From contig JAZKJV010010760.1 in the NCBI GenBank assembly GCA_037367405.1, positions 202,001 through 266,000 of the forward strand: a DNA stretch of 64,000 nt, read 5' to 3'. The notes under the pieces are model-generated. The model did not search any database, was not told the DNA's origin, and was given only the letters and a program-made list of their open reading frames with translations. The translations under genes and the position numbers were made by a program. How positions within the stretch are numbered: the stretch's first letter is position 1; every line of letters starts with the position of its first letter. Positions 1-11,095 of this stretch are shown here, one piece after another. The DNA comes from Ottelia alismoides. Taxonomy: Eukaryota; Streptophyta; Magnoliopsida; Alismatales; Hydrocharitaceae.

Positions 1-46
1 TGCTTGGTTCTTTTTGGTTTTATTTATTTATTTGTGTTTTTGGGGG

Positions 47-2421
47 TTATCCTGCTCCTCCTTTCTCATTGGATCTAGAACTAAGTGCAAGCTCAGCTGA
101 CAGTGATGAAGACTCGACCATAGAAGCTTGACCTTTCCCCTTAGCTGAAGTAGTCAGCTGCAGTGTTCTACCACTCCTAAGATTAGCAACATTATATAAC
201 ACAAAAGAGTTTATACCTGATTTGGGAGGTGGTATTGCACTACAATCTACCTGCTCCTTTCTCCTGAAGTTGTTGGGATTTTCCTCAACTTGCGCTAGTA
301 TGATTATTTTGGCAGCTGTGAGGTCGTCTAGATTTTGGATCATCTCGTTCATGTTTTTGATCAATTGAGCCAGGCAGTCCAAGGCAGGGTTTACCGAAGA
401 AGCTTATGAAGATTCTGCAATTGGTGGAAGCTGAGGTTGTGGTACTACGACTGCTGCTGGTAGTAGGGTTGGAGGTTATGAGGAGGATACTACTGATGTT
501 GGTATCGAGGAGGAGGGAATTGATTCTGAAATTGAGTAGCCGGTTTCTACTGATGGTGTAGTTGATGATATGTTGGTTGCTGGTGCTTGTACTATTATCC
601 CTAGTTGTTTCCTTGGTGCAGGGACTGGTGGGATTCCTGCGGCTAGGAATTCCCTCCACCCTGCTAAGGAATGAATGGTCGGATGGCTATATTATGACCC
701 TGAGATTGTTCTCCAGGTTAGGTCAGTGCTTGTTCGGTGCCCCATGCGGTATTCACCTCTTGAATTTGTGGAGGTGATGGATATAATGGCTCAGTGTAAG
801 CCTTTGGTTTTGGATGGTACAAAACCATCCACTACTGTGTTGATGATGATACTTGATCAGGTGTCTGCACATAGTACACATGCTAAACTGATTGGAGTGA
901 CCCTTGATTTTGCTGATAGGGCTATTTCTTTGCTTTTGCAGAAGGCTCAACTTGTTCCTTCATAGATTGTAAGGCATGGATGGTGCTCACCGGAAGCTCA
1001 ATCTGCTTGGAAATTTGATCGAGCTTGTCCAACGACTTGATTCTTTGTTCAATCACTTGTAACTTATTCAGGTCTTGTGATCGTTTCTTAATGATATCAA
1101 CTTCAGAGAGATGGTTCCCGATGATACTCAAATTGGAACTCATGTCTCTCTCTTCTTCATGGTACGATGCCACATTCACAAGCTTGTGCGGGATTGATGG
1201 AATTTTCTGGAACACACGGGACAAAGATAGGGTGGCTAAGCCCTTGGCCATCTCCTCGAAGATCTGCCATACAACATCTTCATGCTTGTTGAAATACGAT
1301 CCTCCATATGCGGCATCCACAAGTCATTGGATTTCTTAGTATAAGCCCCTGAAGAAATTCTGGACTAGACTGGTCTTTGGTAAGTCATGATGGGGGCACT
1401 TCTCCATGAGATCTTTGATCATTCTCATACCTCGTGAAACGATTTGTGGGATATTTGGGAGAAGTTGGAGATCGATGCTCGCATCTGGTTCATATGATAC
1501 AAGGGATAACATTTGTGCATGGAGCTTGATTTGAGCTCTTCCAAGTTCATCACAACCTTACCCAAATTATTGATCCAAGATAAAGCCTTATCTTGAAGGC
1601 TGAAAGGGAAGGCGATCATCTTTGCTACCTCCAACGAGATGTTGGGGTAGTGCATGGTATTGCAAATTCTGTTGAACTGCTGCAGGTGAATGTAAGGTTT
1701 CTCAATGGTATTCCTAGGGAAGATCAGCAAGAGAGGGAGCAATGAGGGTTTCAACTAAAAATGTTCGTGGATCGTAGGTATTCTGATACATTTAGCAACT
1801 TGTCCAACACCGGGGTTACCGATTTCTTTCAGAGTTGGTTTGGATGGTCCTCGTCTCTCCTCTCCTCCTCCATGGTTTCCTATAGACTATTCATCCTCAC
1901 TCCCACCATGGTGTTCCTCTTCCTCTCCTCCTCAACTTTCTCTGTCCCTCCTCAGCTAATAAGCATTTTCTGAGTGCTACTTGGGTGAGAGCTTGATCTG
2001 TCAAGTGTTGTTGGATGGCTTGAATTAAGGCAAGAAACTAAGTGTTGATTTCATCATGATCCACTATGTCATCTGAACACAGCCTTTTATTAAGCCTCTT
2101 GGGAGACATCTTAAAATCCATATGTAATTCAAGCTCTTGATCAGGTGTGGGATCTGCATTAGAAAATAAACCCCAATCAATCCTCATAAAAGAAGGATCA
2201 AGTTTGAGATGAAAGTCTGTCTCTAACAAGGCATTTATTGGTGAAAGGAAAATGGTGAAAGGAGAAATATCGAGACAAGAATAGTCTTGACCTTTGAATT
2301 GGGCAAAAATCGGGGAGTCTAAAGAGAAGTCCACAAAGTCTGAACTCAATTCTTGGAGATCACCCTGCATTATTAAAGATGTAAGCATCCGGGAATCGAT
2401 CTTGGTGTTTGCAAAATCCAA
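47..2421 (-). pseudogene. gag: Degenerate Athila-like gag (element C)
   Basis: This is the decayed gag of a Ty3/gypsy element, encoding the particle-forming structural protein. It reads right to left in pieces. Residues from 2421 to 2038 form an acidic N-terminal region. Next comes IQAIQQHLTDQA near 2000, matching LETVQQQLRDQG in the gag at 62821. The Retrotrans_gag core follows at 1754-1425 (YIHLQQFNRICNTMH, MIAFPFSLQDKALSWI, ISNFSQISHKSFHE) and 1320-922 (AAYGGSYFNKHEDVVWQIFEEMA). Between about 920 and 400 a zinc-knuckle and Gln/Asn/Gly-rich linker is only traceable with stops and shifts. At 382-47 the LRSGRTL motif marks the usual gag-protease junction. At least four disruptions make it non-functional. 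PR and pol would continue left of the window. The family call rests on visible similarity to the gag at the right end; the exact start is uncertain. Confidence 0.85.
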
Positions 2422-3083
2422 AATAAATCCATCTTGGATTCGATATCTTGGGAGATAAAAGAAATGGTGATGATGGAGTAGATGAAGGATATGAAGAATT
2501 CAAGAAGGTTTGAGAGGGCTCGAAATGAGTAAGGAAGAAATATAGGTGAGAAAAGATGTGTGAGATAGAAAGGTGTAAAGGCACGATATTTTTGATCTCA
2601 ACATGTTTTACACTAATAAATCAAACTACAAAACATGAGTTGCTCTACTAACTGAACACATTGAGCCGTAAGAGTTCGGTAATTATCTTGTCAAATATAT
2701 TTGTTGTATCAGGGAATCTTATCAAAGTTAGTCCTTAGCGTCCAATCCTATAGGCGAGTGAGTACGGACCCGACAAGTGTCGTGTACTTTCCACTTACTT
2801 TGTAGCTAGTAGCATGTACTTTTTAAAGGTCCTTGTTATCAGATCTGGACCACTACTCAGCAAAATTAGTAGATGAGGAAGCTGATAGGTGAAACCAATA
2901 CTTAGGACGTGGAACAAATACTTAAAAAATCCACCCTCGATAAGCATGCCCTCGCAGAAAATTCAAACAAGAAGATGGTCAAAATATTCTTAAATAAAAA
3001 TAAAATAAAGAGAGAAATATACAACGATGAATAAAAAATGGCAAACTAGCCAAATGTTTACTCTATGATCTTTAAACCAATTC
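2422..3083 (-). other. 5' leader of element C
   Basis: This untranslated leader lies between the PBS and gag of element C, read on the minus strand. It carries the block GACAAGATAATTACCGAAC (around 2680), also seen before gag in the right-end element (around 62335). A second shared block is a GACCCGAC segment near 2770. No credible ORF is present. Confidence 0.65.
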
Positions 3084-3101
3084 TCCATGACAAAGGCTCC
3101 A
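3084..3101 (-). other. Primer binding site of element C (degenerate)
   Basis: On the minus strand this matches 13 of 18 bases of TGGCGCCGTTGCCGGGGA, the tRNA-Asp-type PBS used by Athila-like elements. Two T residues separate it from the end of LTR C at 3104. Its position fixes element C as a minus-strand element with gag to the left. Confidence 0.7.
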
Positions 3102-3103
3102 TT

Positions 3104-3114
3104 TGATAGACCAC
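3104..3114 (-). repeat. Terminal stub of 5' LTR C, ending in TSD ACCAC
   Basis: The last 11 bp of LTR C (TGATAGACCAC) were separated from the rest of that LTR by insertion of element AB. The final ACCAC (3110-3114) is the target site duplication and recurs at 30527-30531, after which LTR C resumes. Confidence 0.75.
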
Positions 3115-5884
3115 TGATGATAGAGGATTTGCCTAGATCTTGTCAATCCACAAGGCGGACTGACAATCGTCGAAGCGACCTCAGATGAAAACATCTGGTC
3201 AATTAACAATTAACCTATAATACAAATCAAGCAATAAATACAAAAAATGTGGAGTTAAAATTTATTATAACTCTACAACATGTGTGTATAGGTGTAAGCA
3301 TGGGTAAAGGTCGAACTAGGGAGCAAACGATAGAAGGGGGCAAAAATATTGCGCACAAAACTTGTTCTTATCTTCTTTTCCATTTTCATTGTTATTTGTG
3401 GGTTTTTGAGATTATTTTATTATTTTATTTTATTTTTGTTTTATATTTTTGTTTTTGTTTTTAATTTTTTAATTTTATATTTTTTTTATATTTTCAGATT
3501 TTATATTTCCTTTTCTTTTAATACATAAAGAGAATAGGGCTAAATACGTAGTATAGAATAATATATTTATAAATATTAATAAATATAAAAAATTTAGAAT
3601 AAAAATTGCTTTTGTGTTTTTCTAATGTTTTTATATTTTTCGAGAATTTTTGCTAATTTTTATGTATTTTTAAAGTCAAAAATATCTTAAATTAGGGATT
3701 AAATAAATACATGAAATTGATTTGAATTTTAAAAATAACAAATAAGGTCCAAATTATCATAATCAATTTTAATATAAAATAATTATATAAAGAAAATTAC
3801 AGAATAAAAAAATATATTTTTGGATTTTTAATGATTTTTTAGGTTTTTATGAAGGATTTTGAGGTTTTTCAATTTTTAAGTTTTTGTTTTTCATTGTTTA
3901 GTGGTTTTTTGGTTTGGAATTAAAGTATAATTTAATAGATAATATACATATTTTTTTTTGGAAATTTTAAGATGTTTTTAGATTTTTTGGTATTTTCTAA
4001 GCTAGACAGTACAAAATTAGGCTCCTTTTGATTTTTAATAAATGGATAAAAAGCCCAAAAATGCAAAATAAATGCATGGCGTGAAGGTACATGGCAAGGG
4101 TATCTATCCCTATTTTGCGAATTTTTAGGAGCACATTAGCTATTTATAATAAATATATCAAATGCATAAAAATACATGTCTTGGCAAGGTCATAAATGTA
4201 AATAAATTAAAGTCTGGGGGCCTTACTGCAATTTTCACAAAAATATACAATGTAATTCAAATTTTATTGGACTTAAACTAAATACAGAAAATTGCAAGGG
4301 TATACATGCAATTTTCCCAGCTCATTTAGGATGACACGTGAGCTGAGCTGGACTAGACCCAAAAGTAAATAAAATAATTACAGGGGTCTCATTGCAAAAT
4401 GTCCATTTATTTTACATTTTACTTTTTATTTATTGGACTAAATAATAATTATAAAAAATACGGGATATGAATTTAGCAAATTACCCCTATCTTGGTGCCA
4501 TCGGACGGTCAGGGAACTTTCACTTGAACATGTGGCAGTATCAGATTAGGCGATACCGGTTCGAGGATGCATGGTGGAGATTAGATCTTGGGGCAGGATT
4601 AGATGGTCAGGGCGGTACGTGATTGAACGACAACTGTTGTGTCTGGAGAACGACTGAAGATCAGACGGCTGTGAAGGTGCTCGAAAGAACATGGAAGAAT
4701 TCCTGTTCCTCCGAGCTTCAATTGGCTGCGACCCACCTCTCCGACCTCCTTCTTTGTTGCAATCGACCCGTAACGATTATTGGGGCCTTCGTCTATTGGC
4801 TGGGAGGCTCGCAAGGACCTGGGGAACACCGAAGCTCTCCAGCAAGGTCGGAGAAGCTAAGGGCTCCATGTATCTCGTTTGGTGCATAATCGACCCCCCA
4901 AGGGGCCCTTTGGCCTTCAAGACCTGCAAGAAGATTTCCCAAGCACAAACAGAGGGGTTCGCGGCCTTATTTGGTGTAGGTGGGCGGGAATGAGGTATGG
5001 AGGAGAGGTCCGACGAAGTGGATAGAGTTGGGCCTTGTGCTCCAGATCCGAGAGGGCTCTGGAGGGGCGAAGGTGCGTGAGATGTGAGAAGCGAAGGGGT
5101 GAGAAAGTGGTGTGGTTGGCGCATCAAATAACAGGCTGAGACGATGGGGTATGGTTCGTCGAAGGCTAGCTCTGCTGAACTATGAATCGAGTGGTTACGA
5201 CAAATACTAAGGTCTACTGGTTAATCTAAATGCATAAAATAAAAGATAGAATTAATATCTACCTAGAAAGCAAAAAGGGCGCAACTCATACCTAGCCGGA
5301 GACCAAGGAGTAGAGGCATCACCGGAGACGGCCGCCTTGGGTGCACCTTCCTCCTCCGCGAGCCTTCCAACCTCAGGGGACTCTCCTTGTCACGAGGATA
5401 CGCATTTTGGCCATGATTAGGGGCTCTAGGGCTCGGATGATGACCAAATTGGAAGGAGGAGATGGAGGTTTTTATTTAAAAACAAGTGACACACCATTAT
5501 TGACCGGCCTAATGCAATGAATCGAGCGTATGTACATGAGATCCACAAGCTCTACATGAATCACATAATATACATGAGTAAATCTCATAAAGGGATCGAG
5601 CAATGTTGATGGATGGATCAAGAGTAAAAATCGGAGGAAAATACGAGAAAAGATAGTTTTGACGTGGGTCAGAGGCGTAGGGGAAGTCGACTAGAGTTCA
5701 ATGGTCCCTGGACTCTGATTGGCCTACGTCAGGGCACTAAAAGATAAAACTGTAATTTTATTCGAAAATTATTATATAAAAATAAATATTTGATTTTATT
5801 ATTTTTTAATATAAAATAAAATGTTTATTATTTTATTTTGTATTTTATTATGATTTTTATTTATTTTTTGATGTTATTTATTAC

Positions 5885-6024
5885 AGTTGGAAGAAAATTT
5901 CTGAGAACCCTAGGCTCTCTTATATAGAGGAGAGACCTATGGGTAAATTACATAAGGTAGAAAAACAGAAATTTAATAAGAGAACGATACATATAGAATA
6001 TAGAAATACATAAATATATCTACA
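5885..6024 (-). repeat. 3' LTR of the short copia element
   Basis: The 140-bp copy matches the 155-bp copy at 9745-9899; the main difference is a small gap near the start. Shared parts include GGCTCTCTTATATAGAGGAG, which carries a TATA-like TATATAG, and a CTACA end. The first base of the TG...CA terminus has mutated. Confidence 0.9.
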
Positions 6025-6036
6025 CTCCCCCTCAAG
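6025..6036 (-). other. Polypurine tract of the short copia element
   Basis: On the minus strand this reads CTTGAGGGGGAG, the typical plant copia PPT, directly next to the 3' LTR. It would prime plus-strand DNA synthesis. Confidence 0.9.
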
Positions 6037-6808
6037 ATGGAGCATAGATATCAATCATGCTCAGCTTGGATGAACACTTCTGGAATGGTCCTCTGAGTAA
6101 TGGCTTGGTAAAGATATCTGTTGTTTGCTCTCCAGAACTAACATGAGAAGTAGAAATCAAGCCCTTCTGAATCATATCTCTGGTATAATGACAGTCTACC
6201 TCGATATGTTTTGTTCTCTCATGGAACACAGGTTTGTTTTCAATAAACAGAGCATCTTGGTTATCACAATTTAACTCCATGGGTAGAGGAACCTCTATAT
6301 GCAAATCAACTAATACTGCTCGAACCCACATCATTTCTGTACTTGCTTGCACCATAGCCCTGTACTCGGATTCAACACTTGATCTTGCTACAACTGTTTG
6401 TTTCTTGCTTTTCCAAGAGACAAGAGAACTGCCAACAAACACTGCAAATCCCGAAGTTGTTTTTCTATCCTTAGGACAACCTGCATAGTCTACATCAGCG
6501 TATGCAGATACAGAGAGAGTTTCTCCTTTCTTGAAGAGTAATCCTACAGCTGGAGACGATTTTAGATATCTCAATATCATGTATACAACATCCGTATGTA
6601 CTTGTCGAGGCTGCTCCATGAACTGACTCACTCGACTCACTGCACAGGCGATATCCGGTATGGTGATTGTAACATAAAGAAGTTTTTCCACACTCTCTCT
6701 GTATCTTCTCTTGTCGATTTCATCTGTATCATCATCATATAGCTTCAAGCTAGGATCCCTAGGAGTAGTAGAAGGTCGATACCCGATCATGCCCGTCTCT
6801 GCAAGCAT
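6032..6808 (-). CDS. Copia RNase H and end of RT (partial pol)
   Basis: This 258-residue open frame is the C-terminal part of a copia polyprotein; RNase H removes RNA from the RNA-DNA hybrid. The first about 80 residues are the RT connection (RRYRESVEKLLYVTITIPDIACAVSRVSQFM). RNase H follows, with the first acidic residue in SAYADVDYAGCPKDRKTTSG, the second in VESEYRAM and the third in LNCDNQDA. HIEVDCHYTRDMI and TDIFTKPL, the usual end of copia RH, come last. The acidic residues look intact. Upstream, the link to RT runs through FLG-stop-FVTKDLGTLRYFLG with stops, so this is the intact tail of a broken polyprotein. The first Met is not a natural start. Confidence 0.9.
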   Translation of the reverse strand: MLAETGMIGYRPSTTPRDPSLKLYDDDTDEIDKRRYRESVEKLLYVTITIPDIACAVSRVSQFMEQPRQVHTDVVYMILRYLKSSPAVGLLFKKGETLSVSAYADVDYAGCPKDRKTTSGFAVFVGSSLVSWKSKKQTVVARSSVESEYRAMVQASTEMMWVRAVLVDLHIEVPLPMELNCDNQDALFIENKPVFHERTKHIEVDCHYTRDMIQKGLISTSHVSSGEQTTDIFTKPLLRGPFQKCSSKLSMIDIYAPS

Positions 6809-6910
6809 GTCTGTAACATACTTTCTTTAGGTCATCACAAGACCCTGTGCATTTCTAGCAAATTCCAACCCTAAGAAATACCTTAGGGTACCCAGGTCCT
6901 TAGTCACAAA

Positions 6911-7528
6911 TTAACTTCCCAGAAAATTATTTGCCATCTTGATTCCCTGCTCATCATCTCCTTTAATAACTATATCATTGATGTATACCATGATAGAAAC
7001 GACATCTCTGGATGTTCTCTGCACAAACAAAGAGTGATCTGCATTTGACCTCTTGAACCCCTGTCGTTCAATCAGATCTGAAAGATTTTGGAACCATGCC
7101 CTAGGACTCTGTTTAAGGCCATATATTGCCTTATGGAGCCTACAAACCTGTTGACACTCCCCCTCAACAGCAAACCCCAGAGGCTGCTGCATATAGACCT
7201 CCTCTTGTAGATCTCCATACAAAAATGCATTTTTAACATCAAGTTGGAATAAGGGCCAGTCACGTACCACAACATCTGAAAGGAGAACGCGCAAAGTGGA
7301 ATGTCTAGCAACCACAGAGAACGTGTCTATGTAATCAACTCCATAGGTCTGCGTAAAACCATGTGCCGCCAACCTTGCTTTGTAACGATCAAGGCTCCCA
7401 TCCGCATGGTGTTTGACAGTAAATACATTTTGCAATTGACAACATACGCTCCAGGAGGAGGAGAAACTAGACTCCAGGTGCCACGGGACTGCAAAGCGAC
7501 CATTTACTCTTCCATAGCGAGACACCAT
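6911..7528 (-). pseudogene. Copia reverse transcriptase (RVT_2), defective
   Basis: This is the reverse transcriptase core of the copia element. Recognisable steps are DRYKARLAAHGFTQTYGVDY, FQLDVKNAFLYGDLQEEVYM (first catalytic Asp), YGLKQSPRAWF and MVYINDIVIKGDD. The last should be Y-V-D-D, so the first Asp of the pair is Asn here and polymerase activity is expected to be lost. The first about 30 residues of the frame (before NVFTVKHHADG) do not look like RT and follow a frame disturbance. Stops separate it from the RNase H frame at 6808. It lies downstream of integrase, as expected for copia and not gypsy. Confidence 0.9.
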
Positions 7529-7779
7529 CTGCTATCTTACAATGCATCCTGGTAAGTCCGTAAAATTTCCACGGCAGATAGAGCAACTGCAAATTTCTGG
7601 AAGTCTTCTATAAGACGATGAAAGGAAACCTGAGAAGCAAGCGAGTAGGATGCATAAGTACGCCTCTACTTCCTAATGGCGATAGGTACGTCCAGGTTAT
7701 CAGGAACCTCATCCTGCACTGATCCCTGTATAGAATCATCTCCAGAGCCATCGTTAGAAACCATATTATCAGAACAAAC

Positions 7780-8934
7780 CTAGGGCATGCTAAATGATGG
7801 GCAATGACCATGATCAGAAGGTGGTGGTGGTACAATAGATAACTGACTCGTAGGAGGAGGTGACATGTAGATCTCAGTGTCAGATTTAGGAGTAGTCATT
7901 CTGTCACCTGTAGGCGAGAAAAACATCACAGATTCAATGAATGTGACATCGGTGCTAACAAAGTATTTTCTACGTAAAGGATCAAAGCAACGGTATCCCT
8001 TCCAAGTCTTGGAGTACCCTACAAACACGCATTTGACAACCCTGGGAGAGAGCTTATCAAGACCTGGAGCCGACCGGTGGACAAATGCGATAGAGCCAAA
8101 TACCCGTGGCGTAAGAGAGAACAACTCCTTCTCAGGAAAGGCTATAGAGAACGGAGTCTTCTCACCCAAGACAGGCGAGGGCATGCGATTTACTAGATAA
8201 CAAGTAGTGAGAACTGCATCACCCCAAAAAGAATGTGGAACACAACTCTGAATAAGTAGGATCCGAGTGATATCCAGTAGATGAAGATGTTTCCGCTCTG
8301 CAACACCATTTTGTTGTTAAGTGTAAGCACATGATGTTTGATGAATTATACCACGAGAGGAAAATAACAAGGAAAGTGTACGAGTACAAAACTCCATAGC
8401 ATTGTCGAAACACACAATTTTCACATTAGAAGAGAAAATATTTTGAACTTCATTGATGAACATTTGGATCACATCTCATGCTTCATATTTATTCTTTAAT
8501 AGAGACAACCAAGACAAGCGAGAAAAATTATCTACTGGAACAAGATTAAACCTATGTCCCTGATGATTAGGTACACGACTGGAACCCCAAATATCAATAT
8601 GGACTAACTCTAAAAGAGAGCTACTGCTCCGACTCTGACAACTCAGGAAAGTGGACCTATGACGCTTTCCCAACTGACACGCCTCGCACTGGAAGGATGA
8701 CCTTGGAGAAATATGTGGCAAAATACGACACATCTTCTGAAGAGGTAGATGACCAAAACGAAGATGCCAGGTATATGGAGAGGCTGATCCTGTAGAGTGG
8801 AGTGATGCGTCGACATATGGAGTACAGACCAGACGATACAGACCATTCTGCTCGTAGCCACCCCCAATCACTTTGCCCGTGAGTATGTCCTGAAAAACAA
8901 GAGACGGTGGATCAAAAATGGCTTGACAGTTCAA
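7780..8934 (-). pseudogene. Copia GAG-pre-integrase and integrase, frameshifted
   Basis: This integrase would insert the cDNA copy into the genome. Segment 8934-8476 carries the zinc-binding GAG-pre-integrase domain (WHLRFGHL, CEACQLGKRHR) and the start of the core (LVHIDIWGSSRVPNHQG, VDNFSRLSW). A frame change follows. Segment 8470-8185 then holds the second catalytic Asp in CFDNAMEF and the Glu in QQNGVAERKH, with a TAA stop just before the latter. Segment 8184-7780 gives the C-terminal region (GEKTPFSIAF, VFVGYSKTWKGYRCFDP). The order is normal for copia pol, but the frame is broken at least twice. Confidence 0.88.
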
Positions 8935-9160
8935 ATCCTTCGTAATCTGGCTAATGGACAGTAATTCATAGAGAAATCAGGAGCATATAACACATTCTGT
9001 AATCCCATGGATGGCGTAAATGTAATCTCCCCCTGTCCTATAATCGGGGAATGTGTCCCATTGGCTATCACCACAGTCCACCTTGGAGGAACCTCTCTAT
9101 ATGCAGTAAGCTGCTCTTTGTCCCCACATAGATGATGTGTCGCTCCAAGGGTCCATAATC
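8935..9160 (-). pseudogene. Copia aspartic protease remnant
   Basis: Between the gag zinc knuckle and GAG-pre-integrase the minus strand encodes WTLGATHHLCGD, TVVIANGTHSPIIGQGEI and GLQNVLYAPDFSMN, the usual copia protease landmarks. The catalytic D-S-G triad reads T-L-G, so the active-site Asp is lost. The frame is close to but not continuous with gag. Confidence 0.75.
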
Positions 9161-9162
9161 CA

Positions 9163-9700
9163 TTATGTAATCATAGATCCATCACAAGAAGTGAGAGCAT
9201 AAGAACTACCTGACGTACTGGCTGTATCGGATGTACTGGCAGAAACAGAGGTTGCCACATCCGATTGGCCTCCTAGAGCTGTGTCAGGAGGAATGATGTT
9301 CCTCAGTCTGGCAATGAGATCATCGAAATGCTGGTCCAAAGAAGAAGGTGCAGGAGACTCAACTTGTGCTGCTATCCGAGCCGATGCTGGAAATCCATGC
9401 TTAGAGGAGCATGTATCCTCGCAGTGGCCAGGACGGTGACAATAAGTGCAGGGCTGATGGATCCGACCCCCACGACCATGGGGACCACGACCACAAAAAG
9501 TAGAGGAGCCACCTCTTCCTTTGGAAGCAGCCATCGCCGAGGGTGTCTGGCTAGTAGTAGAGCTCGGGATAGTGATTCGACTAAGTCAGTGGAAAGCTTC
9601 CTCCATAGGAGGAATAGTGGCATCAACAAGAATCTGAGAGCAGGCATCATCGTACTCTGGATCAAGTGCAACCATGAATACACCCACCATGGTAGCATTC
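9163..9700 (-). pseudogene. gag: Copia gag remnant with CCHC zinc knuckle
   Basis: This is the nucleocapsid end of copia gag. The minus strand reads VALDPEYDDACSQILVDATI then PMEEAFH, a stop, and SRITIPSSTTSQT. A Gly/Arg-rich stretch follows, then a perfect zinc knuckle CTYCHRPGHCEDTC (C-X2-C-X4-H-X4-C). Only about 20-30 bp separate the PBS from the first recognisable gag residues, so roughly the first 200 residues of a normal copia gag and the leader are deleted. The 146-aa and 137-aa frames overlapping this area are shadows. Confidence 0.85.
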
Positions 9701-9730
9701 CTGTATGTCTTTTGCTCCGGTCTATGACAA

Positions 9731-9744
9731 CCACTCTGATACCA
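9731..9744 (-). other. Primer binding site (initiator tRNA-Met) of copia
   Basis: The minus strand reads TGGTATCAGAGTGG immediately after the 5' LTR. It complements the 3' end of plant initiator tRNA-Met, as is standard for Ty1/copia. Confidence 0.93.
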
Positions 9745-9899
9745 TGTTGGAAGAAAAATAAGAGTTGATTATTTCTGAGAACCATAGGCTCTCTTATATA
9801 GAGGAGAGACCTATGGGTAAATTACATAAGGCAGAAAAACAGAAATATAAATAGAAATATGATACATATAGAATATAGAAATACACAAATATCTCTACA
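9745..9899 (-). repeat. 5' LTR of the short copia element
   Basis: This 155-bp LTR has TG at 9745-9746 and CA complement ends. It contains the same TATATAGAGG core as the other copy and is followed at 9900-9904 by the ATTAC target duplication. Confidence 0.92.
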
Positions 9900-11082
9900 A
9901 TTACAAGTTAATTTTTAAGAGTATATTCATAGGTATAGTCATCTATATTTTAGCTATTTTATTTTTATTTTGTATAATTTATTTTATTATTTTATTCTCT
10001 TATTTTATATATTTAAAACTTATTTTTAAGTGTGTAAATATATTTTTATTAATATCTTATGATATTATTTGTACACTTAAATAAATAGGTGTCTATATAT
10101 GTAGGTATATGTATTGTCTATTTACCTATGTACTTTTGTATTTTATTTTATTTAATATTTCTTTTATGATTTTATTTTAGATTTCTATTTTTAATATAAT
10201 ATAGATGATGTTTACAAGAGTATGCAAATATAAAAGGATAAAGAATGAAAGAATTGGATTTCTCTTTTATTTATTTACAGGTATTATTATAGGTATTTTG
10301 CCTATGTTTAAAATCAACTTATTTTATTTTATGTTTTCTTTGTGATTTTATTCTAATTTCAATATGGGCATGTGTTATAAATAATATTTACAAAATTATA
10401 AATATATAAAGTTGTGAAGATAATAGAGACTAGATAAATTGAATATTTTATGCGGGTATACTATAAAATGAGGGTCCAAAACCTAACTTTAACACTTTAA
10501 CTCCAAAATATATGAAACCACCTTTATTAAATAGCTTATTAAAAGTTATATACAATTAGAGGTGATTTTGATACATTTCGATTTTTATTCGGAAGATATG
10601 GATCTGTGAAGTTGGGATTTTAGCTGTTTATTTTGTGTATAAAAATGTACACCGTGTATTATTTCTGTACAAACTCAATTTTGTAATTTTATTTATATTA
10701 TTATCTACAACCTTCATGTACAAAGTTTCTTGATTTGATGTATAAATAATAAAGAATAGAATATGTATCAAAAAATGCTTTATTGGATGAATAAATAAAT
10801 GTGGTTTTTATTGTTGGCCCTTATCTCCCCCTACTTTATTCATTGTCGTCCAACTCAATTCTTGACTTGGTATCAGGGTTTAAAGTCTTAAAATATCTTT
10901 GATATTTTATTCCTTTTTTCTTCTCTTTATTTTATAATTTTAGCATTAAAAACAATAATATTTATGCAATAAATGCAATAAATGATGAATGCAATTTTGC
11001 AAAAGTTAATGCTATTTACATGCATTACTAGTGTTTTTAAGGACAAAATGATAGAATAAAGTGATGGAGTGGTGATCCATTA

Positions 11083-11095
11083 CTCCCCTATACTT
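11083..11095 (-). other. Polypurine tract of element AB
   Basis: The minus strand reads AAGTATAGGGGAG directly before the AB 3' LTR. It has the same AAGTATAGGGG core as the PPTs of LARD1 (17442-17452) and LARD2 (just before 43585). Confidence 0.8.

Larger units (their letters stand above)
5885..9899 (-). mobile_element. Short-LTR Ty1/copia element, defective
   Basis: This is a complete but inactive copia element on the minus strand, with short LTRs (5885-6024, 140 bp; 9745-9899, 155 bp). The PBS is at 9731-9744, the PPT at 6025-6036, and the TSD is ATTAC (5880-5884 and 9900-9904). The uninterrupted target can be read in the second AB LTR at about 29340-29360 (TTATTTATTACAAGTTAAT), which confirms both ends. 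Gene order on the minus strand is gag remnant, PR, GAG-pre-integrase/IN, RT, RH, as in copia. Gag lacks most of its N-terminal half, and PR, IN and RT carry stops or lost catalytic residues. Confidence 0.95.
3115..11082 (-). repeat. 3' LTR of element AB (copy A), interrupted by copia
   Basis: The sequence matches 26564-30526 along its whole length once the copia insertion (5885-9899 plus one ATTAC) is removed, leaving about 3,948 bp. Landmarks in minus orientation are a start TAATGGATCACCACTCCATC (a decayed TGATGAAT palindrome) preceded by a PPT, an AT-rich U3, and a GC-rich centre near 4500-5500. A splice-donor-like AGGTATG lies at 5287-5293. The U5 GTTCGACC-type motif is at about 3310, and the end is at 3115. 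Small ORFs at 4599-5127 are open on both strands and are not genes. Confidence 0.85.
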
